From assembly GCA_932294295.1 (NCBI GenBank), contig OW028578.1:37842685-37906684 (forward strand): 64,000 bases of DNA, read 5' to 3'. This document shows positions 58,063 to 64,000 of this stretch, in pieces; within the stretch, counting starts at the first letter, position 1, and the number at the start of each line of letters is the position of its first letter. Below the pieces are notes generated by a model. The model searched no databases. It was not told the DNA's origin and was given only the letters and a program-made list of their open reading frames with translations. Source of the DNA: Alitta virens. Taxonomy: Eukaryota > Annelida > Polychaeta > Phyllodocida > Nereididae. A program made the translations under genes and the position numbers.

Positions 58063-58147
58063 TAGCCGCAGGCACCTGCAGGGATCCTTTGATCTTATAG
58101 CCTCAGGGGTCGGCATCCCTTTGGACCTATAAGTAGGCTTTTGTAGT
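58063..58147 (-). repeat. Right terminal inverted repeat of the Polinton
   Basis: Ends GGCTTTTGTAGT, the complement of the left end with one mismatch, followed by AGCACC (58148-58153), the second copy of the target duplication. Confidence 0.9.
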
Positions 58148-58713
58148 AGCACCAACGCACAGCAAAGGCCTATTTTAATTGAAAAACAAAAGGCACAGCT
58201 GATTAAAATAACTAACATGTTTTAAATTCACGTGTAGGCCTATATATTTAAGCTTAAAGTAAACTCGAACAATTGGAACCATTGCAAAACATTCATTGTT
58301 GCATAATTAGAGAGGCATGCCTCTACATTATCACAAAAAAAGAAAAGGAAAAAAAACGTAATGTAGCCTTAATTGATTTTATCGGCACAATCAGTGAAAA
58401 TTCATTATCATCGTAATTAGGTATAGGCCACAAGTAGGCCTAAATGTATAGTGCCAATACACTAAACCTGACCCAATCCTTGTTACGGGTTAATAGTCAC
58501 TATGGACCTAAAAAAAAATTACAGGGCTACCAGATGTTGGCCTACGTTGAACATGTCACTATAATAAATGAAAAAACAAAACAACAACCAAAAAAAAAAA
58601 AAATATAGGCCACTATATATAGCATATAAAAAAACAAAACAAAAAAGCACTGAGGGTCTGATGCAAATTGAATTGCCCTGAAACTGAGATACCTGCAAGT
58701 GACATCAAGCTGA

Positions 58714-58772
58714 TGACGTCATACTGCTGCAGCTGATGATGACGTCATACTGCAGCACTGATGATGACGTCA
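58714..58772. promoter_or_regulatory. Three CRE palindromes upstream of the MADF gene
   Basis: TGACGTCA occurs at 58714-58721, 58740-58747 and 58765-58772, each within a repeat of GATGACGTCATACTG, spaced 26 and 25 bp. The last lies 30 bp before ATG 58802. These are consensus ATF/CREB sites; function is inferred. Confidence 0.6.
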
Positions 58773-58801
58773 TACTGTTTCTCATCATACGCTCTGCCAA
58801 A

Positions 58802-59026
58802 ATGCCTCTTTCACAAGAGTTGACAGAGAAATTAATTAATTTGATTTCCGAAAACCCTGTCCTTTACGATGCACGCAGAAAAGACTACAAGGATGTCGTG
58901 AAAAATCAGAATGTCTGGGAGTCCATCTCCAAGGTTATGGGGATGAGACATATGAAAGGTCTGTACATTTCATTGAATGCATACGATAGCAGACGAAAAT
59001 CCTTAAGTCAAAGAATGAATCTATAA
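58802..59026 (+). CDS. MADF-domain protein of the Harbinger element, first exon or truncated
   Basis: The frame from ATG 58802 encodes LTEKLINLISENPVLYDARR then KDYKDVVKNQNVWESISKVMG, the N-terminal two-thirds of a MADF/Myb-SANT-like DNA-binding domain. PIF/Harbinger elements usually carry such a second gene, whose product binds the transposon ends and partners the transposase. The domain stops before its last helix; a GT after AAAG at ~58959 could be a donor, but I found no following exon. It lies inside the Harbinger, 655 bp from the Polinton insertion. Confidence 0.65.
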   Translation: MPLSQELTEKLINLISENPVLYDARRKDYKDVVKNQNVWESISKVMGMRHMKGLYISLNAYDSRRKSLSQRMNL

Positions 59027-62000
59027 TTTACAAATGTTCGGATATCTTCAAAGTAAACCTGTAGAAAGATAGGCCAACAATGATAGATACTTCCCACTGG
59101 TAGGGGTCTACATGGGTCTTAAAAATGGGAAGCATTTTAAGAGAAAACCTTATAATAAATGTCTCATGTCACTTTTTAGCTAAATAAGTAATAACTAAAA
59201 AATCGCTTGTCAGTATTTAAGTAGACATTCCTCTTATGTCCGTCAATATTTAAGAGCTTCAGTGTCACTTTGTCCCTTGTTAAGACGGGCAATGTCGCAC
59301 TGTCGAATTTTACCCATGCATGTAGATCTACTATTCCGAGGGCCCGCAACTCGCAGGGGCGGATCCAGGGGGTGCTGGGGGGCGTGGGTTGCGTGCGTCC
59401 CCCCCCCCTTTTGTGAAAAAAAGGGAGAAAAGGTAAAAAAAATGGGGCTAGCAGATCAATTATCTCCGCCCCCCCCTTTCTGCATTTGCCCCTGGCGAGT
59501 ATGAGGGCCCCCCAGTCCGAGGGCCCGCGAAAACGCGTCTTGAGCGATGGTATTACCAGGTAATAATTGTGGGGTGTTAGGGTTAGCTGGGCATGGCAAT
59601 TGGGAAGACGTGAATTGAAATTGACCTGTCAGTACCTGGTGGATTGCTTCTTCTTTTTATGCCCATCTATCTATGTATTTAAATGAAAAGGAGTGAGACT
59701 TTAATAAAATCTATCTATCTATCTATCTAACTATCTATCTAACTACCAAACTGAAATAGTCAGTCATTTGTCATCAGTATTTTCCCCCAATAAAGTAGGT
59801 CATTGTGTTGCTTTAAATAAATTCTAGATGATAAGACAGGTTTAAATGAACTATTTAGAAAAAAACCCCATTGTTCTATCATGTATAGAAGCCAAGTAAT
59901 TGCATGTTGAAGTTTTGCACTCCCCCAACATCTTCAGGTGAGTTAAAGATGACTGTCTTTAGTTAAAGAAAGTCAGGTGAGAAGGCCAAGGCAAAAACGG
60001 AGCAGTCTGAATGTAGGCCAAGGCCAAAGGTCTAGCTGATATAGTTAAGAGTCTACTTTAAAATCTATTGATTAAAGTTAGCCCAATAACTTCAAAACAA
60101 GCAACTACATTAAGTAATATTGCTTATTTTGTCTTAAAAATGGGACCTTATAAATGCTTTTTATATGTTTTCCATAACCTTGCATAAATCACAGCCACTT
60201 TTAAATTATTGTTTTGTTCAGAACATTTAATGAAAAAGTTTGAAATACAAATAGGCCAAGCTGCTCCATAATTAAGGTTATTAATTAATAATTATAAGTA
60301 ATTGAGCCTACCTGTATGCCTACTATATAAGAGCCACATATGAGTTTTCATTCAGGTAGGCCATATTTTTAAGCAGTGTTTTTGTTGAAAAAAAAGGTTA
60401 AAACCGTCTCTAAAAATCATAATCCAATAAATTCGGACTCATGTAATATTTTTGTGCTCATTGTCTTGACTTGAGAGAAATTGTATCAATAATAAAGTCA
60501 AACTTTCAAATTTTGATTACCTTTTTCAAGATAAACAATACAATGAAAGTATTTCTACAGTAAGAACTTTTAATCTATCCCATCATATGTGAAAAACAGC
60601 TATTAACTACTTATTAAATATTCTTATAAAAAGAAAAAATATTACGAGCAAGGGTACAAATTTAAGGACTGTTAACCATTAAGTTCTTTTTTTTAAGTCT
60701 TCTTTAAATATTATGTATACATTTTATTAGTAGACAATGCAGTCACTGATGATGTTTTTCTAAGTCTTATTGGATTATTTTGTCAACAGATGTTTTATAG
60801 CTAATTGCACTTGACAATGACATTTTACATTAACACAGTAAAAAGTCAATGCCAATTAACACTGACACAACCTCCATATACAAAGGGGGGGGGGGGTCGC
60901 GGGGGGGGGGGCCCTAGGGCTAACGAACCCTCGGACTGGCAGGCCCTCTGACTAGAGGGCGTCTTGGGGTTTTTTGTACAGTAGAACCTCACCCCAAGAT
61001 GCTCTGCCCTCACCATTACAAAGACATCTATGGACCTTTATTTTGATAGCTGTGCTGCTAGAGCAAAAAAATTAAACCAAGAACAAAAAGCCCTCATACA
61101 AGTACAAATATCCCAGTTTTTTTTCAATCTTGAACACCCAGACTAATATTATGCCCTATCAAAATCAAACTCAATCTCAAATGCCCTATCCAAATTATCA
61201 TGACTCACTGTCATCCACAACCATTGCTTTTTCTGAGGCAATGAACACTCTTGATTATCAATGGTTTTTTATAGCCTAATCCAATAATGTTAGACTGCTA
61301 GTTAGGTCAAAAATTGTAATATTAAAAATTGGCAATAAATGTGGGGTTAGCTCAGTTGGTAGTGTGTGTGAATTGTTGGTCGGGGACTGGGTTCAAGTCC
61401 AGTTTAGAATGAATTTTAGAAAATTGTATTTTATTTCTTTAATATGTTATGATATTAATTATATGATAACTGAAGCCAATTATAAGTTGTTGTTTTTTCT
61501 ATGCCACATATCAGGGGCTGGATATCGTATGCTGTTTTATGATACTATATTCCAAATAATACTTTATAGGATATTCGATATCCTATGCGATTATATATGT
61601 ATAATAAAACCTAGGAATATTCCTAGATAAAACATGAGAAATTGTCAGGTACTTGCCAACGAAAATATTTATTAACTGCAGATTATTAAATGACCAGCTC
61701 ATTTAATATCATGGAGAAAAGTACCTTTATTTTATAAGTATTGTTGGAAATCATATATCTGCAATTATTATTTGATTATGGTTGTTTTCTGATTTATTTT
61801 ATTTGAACTAGTAAATAAGTGTGTGATACTAATAATACTATGCCTAAGCAATGCTGAAACATCTGTGATTACACAGAGGTTTTCTTCCATGCAACTCATA
61901 GTTAATTATAACAAAATTCCTGTTGTTGCAATGAACAAGGTCAAGTTGACACTTTTGATATTGATCAATTACCCTCAATTCCTATTAGCACTACAATTGC

Positions 62001-62561
62001 AAGTACATTGCTCATTGCAATGCCCAGCATTCTACTGCATGCGTAAATGTGATAATAACACGCAAAATTGTTTTACTATTATGAATGCGGTATGAGGATG
62101 GTTTGTGTATTTATCGTAGTATCTATGGTGAATATGGTAGCTTTGTTTTTATGTTACAAAACCTCAAAGTGAAAAGTGTTACCAGCACCATGTGTATTAC
62201 TGTATTGTAACAGTATATAAAATTACTGCGAGTGCCACCCCTACGGGGTAGTACTAAAGACGCCTGCAGAAAGTTACGTAGGGCGCCACTGTCTTAAGTT
62301 ATATTAATGGGGGAGGGGGGGGGGGGGGGTTGCACCGACTTATTCAATTTATGATATAGGCCTAAAATACCAAATAATTATGCTCTAGAAACCTTGATGA
62401 AATGAATAACTTTAAAAGCCATGACTGACATAGGCCTAATGATACTAAGCAAAAGATTAGGTTATTTAGACCTAGGCCCTATAAAATATTGAGCATAAAT
62501 TAGGCCTAACATTTTTTTAACGCCTAGATAGGCCTACCTAGTAGTAATTAGTAGTACCTAC
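59027..62561. other. Harbinger interior with no intact gene
   Basis: No protein-like frame on either strand; the catalytic exons of the transposase are not visible. Contents: CTAT microsatellite (59711-59745), C- and G-homopolymers (59399-59409, 60886-60912, 62308-62330), a pogo-like ACAGTAGAACCTC (60979) and a tRNA-like SINE head (61343). Confidence 0.55.
61343..61409 (+). mobile_element. tRNA-like SINE head
   Basis: GGGGTTAGCTCAGTTGGTAG is an A box and GGGTTCAAGTCC a B box at tRNA-like spacing, but the arms do not pair into a cloverleaf. A retroposon fragment or tRNA pseudogene. Confidence 0.5.
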
Positions 62562-62818
62562 CTCAAGGTAAGGGCAAGTTGCTCCTTTGGAGATATTGTT
62601 TCTCTTGACCTGCAGCTTTTCTCGAGTCGACTACTGATGCTCAATAGGATTTCATTGTAGGCTATTTTGTTAACACCAAAGTAGGAAATAAACATCTCAT
62701 CATCCAGTTCCAGTTCTCTGAAGAGATGGTAGAAAGTTCCGTACTTCCGACGATCTTTGTCTCGGCGTTTCATTGCTATTAATAAGATGGGTAATAAATT
62801 GCCATCTGGGCTGTCCAT
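62562..62818 (-). pseudogene. Harbinger transposase, first exon only
   Basis: From ATG 62816-62818 the minus strand encodes a HARBI1-like N-terminus: GTFYHLFRELELDDEMFISY, FGVNKIAYNEILLSIS, then RETISPKEQLALTLR. It ends at a good donor (TTGAG|GTAGGT). In PIF/Harbinger transposases the DDE nuclease follows this helical region. No catalytic exon is recognisable down to 59027, so the gene is incomplete. Confidence 0.75.
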
Positions 62819-62986
62819 TTTCAACAGGATTGTGCTTTTGTAAATAAACAAAAGAACGGACTACGTATGACGTATATATGGAAAGGTATAAAACGGACGA
62901 CGGATGACGGACAACGGATGGTAAAAAACAGAAAACGGATGACGGACATACGGACCGCAAAACGTGTATATGGAAAGCCAGCTTTA

Positions 62987-63875
62987 GGCTGGACTAGACT
63001 ACTATTTCTTAAATTGTAGTTGGTGCCTCTTTCTTCGGGAAAATTTGAGGTTAATGGTGGCAACCCAAAATATCTTAATTTGTGAACATCAAATAAAATA
63101 TCATGTATGCGGCTCAAAGTGTCCTTCTATTTGCCTTTAACAGTAAATCTTTGTATTCTGAATTTAAATCATTATAAACATACCGAAGAGCTCGCTTAAA
63201 CAATTTTTCAAGTTGCATAGAGTCACTCACACTGCAGTAATGATAAACAGAGTTACAATACCTTAAGTTAGAACATATAAGAGCATCAACAATTTGTAAT
63301 TTAGACTTAGTGGTTAATACAGTACTGAGCCTACCAATAACATTTACTTGCCTACTACATTTTTTGATAAGATGTTTAATATGATGTGAGAATTTTAATT
63401 GATTGTCAATGTTGAAGCCCAAGAGTTTAACATAATCTGTACTTGCAATTAAAGTGTCACCAATATTAAATACAAGGGTTTGATGAGATCTACTTAATGT
63501 CATATACTGAAACTTAGAAGGATTTGCCTTCATAAAATTGTCCTGAAACCAGTTAACAGAAATTTGTGATGCTTTTTCAAGGACGGATTTTACAACATTT
63601 GGATCTTTGTGACAAAAAGCTAAAGTATTGTCGTCGGCATAATTAAAGACATCACACTTTGTATTCAATAACCATAGCAAATCATTAATAAAGACCTTAA
63701 AAAAAACCGGGCCAACTATGGATCCCTGTGGGACACCTCTTTCTAAATATAACCAATTGCTTTTGACATTACCTAATTTGACTCTCTGAGGTCTTCTGTA
63801 CAAATAACTTTTGATAAAATTTACAGCATTTAAAGAAAAACCATAATTTGCAAGTTTCATTTTTATCAAGCGCAC
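62987..63875 (-). pseudogene. LINE reverse transcriptase (right half of the split LINE)
   Basis: The minus strand encodes RT motifs ERGVPQGSIVGPVFFKVFINDL (split here: VPQGS and GPVFF blocks), catalytic FNYADDNTLAF, then LGFNIDNQLKFSHHIKHL and the C-terminal region to YNLRNSSLVQP, where the Harbinger interrupts. A frame change occurs near 63117. Upstream of 63875 the frame meets a stop. It fits CR1/L2/Jockey-like LINEs; the 5' part lies beyond or is decayed. Confidence 0.85.
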
Positions 63876-64000
63876 ACTTCCAACTTTCTACACACTTCAA
63901 AATAACATTTTCACATCAATAAGATTTTCTATATGCAGATAGATTGGCTGAAATAATGTTAGAAAAGTAAGTATTCATTTGGTCACACATTAAACACATT

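Larger units (their letters stand above)
36688..58147. mobile_element. Complete Polinton/Maverick element, 21.46 kb
   Basis: It is bounded by ~85-bp inverted repeats and a perfect 6-bp target duplication AGCACC (36682-36687; 58148-58153), the size known for Polintons. It encodes the full self-synthesising, virus-like set: protein-primed DNA polymerase B, integrase, A32/FtsK-class packaging ATPase, adenain-like protease, and major and minor capsid proteins. It also carries a PC4-like protein, a small membrane protein, three uncharacterised proteins of the late block and two spliced genes. Every core frame is open, and the near-identical ends and intact duplication argue for a recent insertion. 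It entered the left end of the Harbinger element. Confidence 0.95.
36434..62983. mobile_element. PIF/Harbinger-like transposon carrying a nested Polinton
   Basis: Imperfect ~50-bp inverted ends start AGCTGGCTTTCCATAT at 36434 and end with the complement at 62983. Both are followed inward by CCGTCATCC-rich sequence. Direct duplication TTA (36431-36433 and 62984-62986) fits the 3-bp TWA target of PIF/Harbinger. The flanks belong to one LINE whose frame is continuous across the empty site. Element sequence proper is 36434-36687 plus 58148-62983, ~5.1 kb. It holds a MADF-domain exon (58802-59026) and the first exon of a Harbinger-type transposase (62562-62818). The catalytic transposase exons were not found, so it is probably non-autonomous. 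Confidence 0.85.

Noticed and set aside
59262..59504. Plus-strand 80-aa frame near 59.3 kb
   Set aside because: Built across C-homopolymers and GGGCCC-rich repeat fragments; no domain.

Overview
The window is eukaryotic nuclear DNA, most likely from a marine invertebrate. Genes are split by canonical GT-AG introns, the sequence is AT-rich, and much of it is transposable elements: Polinton/Maverick, PIF/Harbinger, DIRS-like and Ty3/gypsy retroelements, LINEs, tRNA-derived SINEs and MITE-like palindromes. A deuterostome such as an echinoderm is my guess from overall texture only.

Left part (1-35 kb). A broken Polinton DNA polymerase lies at the left edge (1-~950). A minus-strand host gene spans 2871-22442. 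I could assemble it into six exons whose phases all agree: a 328-aa single-pass membrane protein with an FkbM-type methyltransferase domain. Its introns hold a decayed tyrosine-recombinase retroelement (4053-6850), SINEs, a LINE tail, two palindromic MITE-like elements and an 8.3-kb element with ~850-bp inverted ends (13677-21956). Further right are a 216-bp satellite array, a 21-bp minisatellite, a frame-broken ankyrin-repeat gene, and a defective gypsy element with one intact 5' LTR and two SINEs in its integrase.

Right part (36-64 kb) is a three-level nest. A LINE on the minus strand is split by a Harbinger element (36434-62983, TSD TTA). That element is in turn split by a complete Polinton (36688-58147, 21.5 kb, ~85-bp inverted ends with one mismatch, 6-bp TSD AGCACC). 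Removing the Harbinger restores the LINE reading frame exactly.

The Polinton carries intact reading frames for protein-primed DNA polymerase B, packaging ATPase, integrase with a chromodomain, penton-like minor capsid protein, double jelly-roll major capsid protein and adenain-like protease, so it has the gene set of a virus. Its layout is: a leftmost plus-strand pair (small membrane protein, PC4-like protein); a minus-strand 'early' block (six-exon gene with an LXCXE motif, then polymerase); a tightly packed plus-strand 'late' block from ATPase to protease with overlapping cistrons; and a rightmost plus-strand gene for a signal-peptide membrane protein with one apparent intron. The two spliced genes and a Vsr-like nuclease segment inside the polymerase are the most interesting observations.
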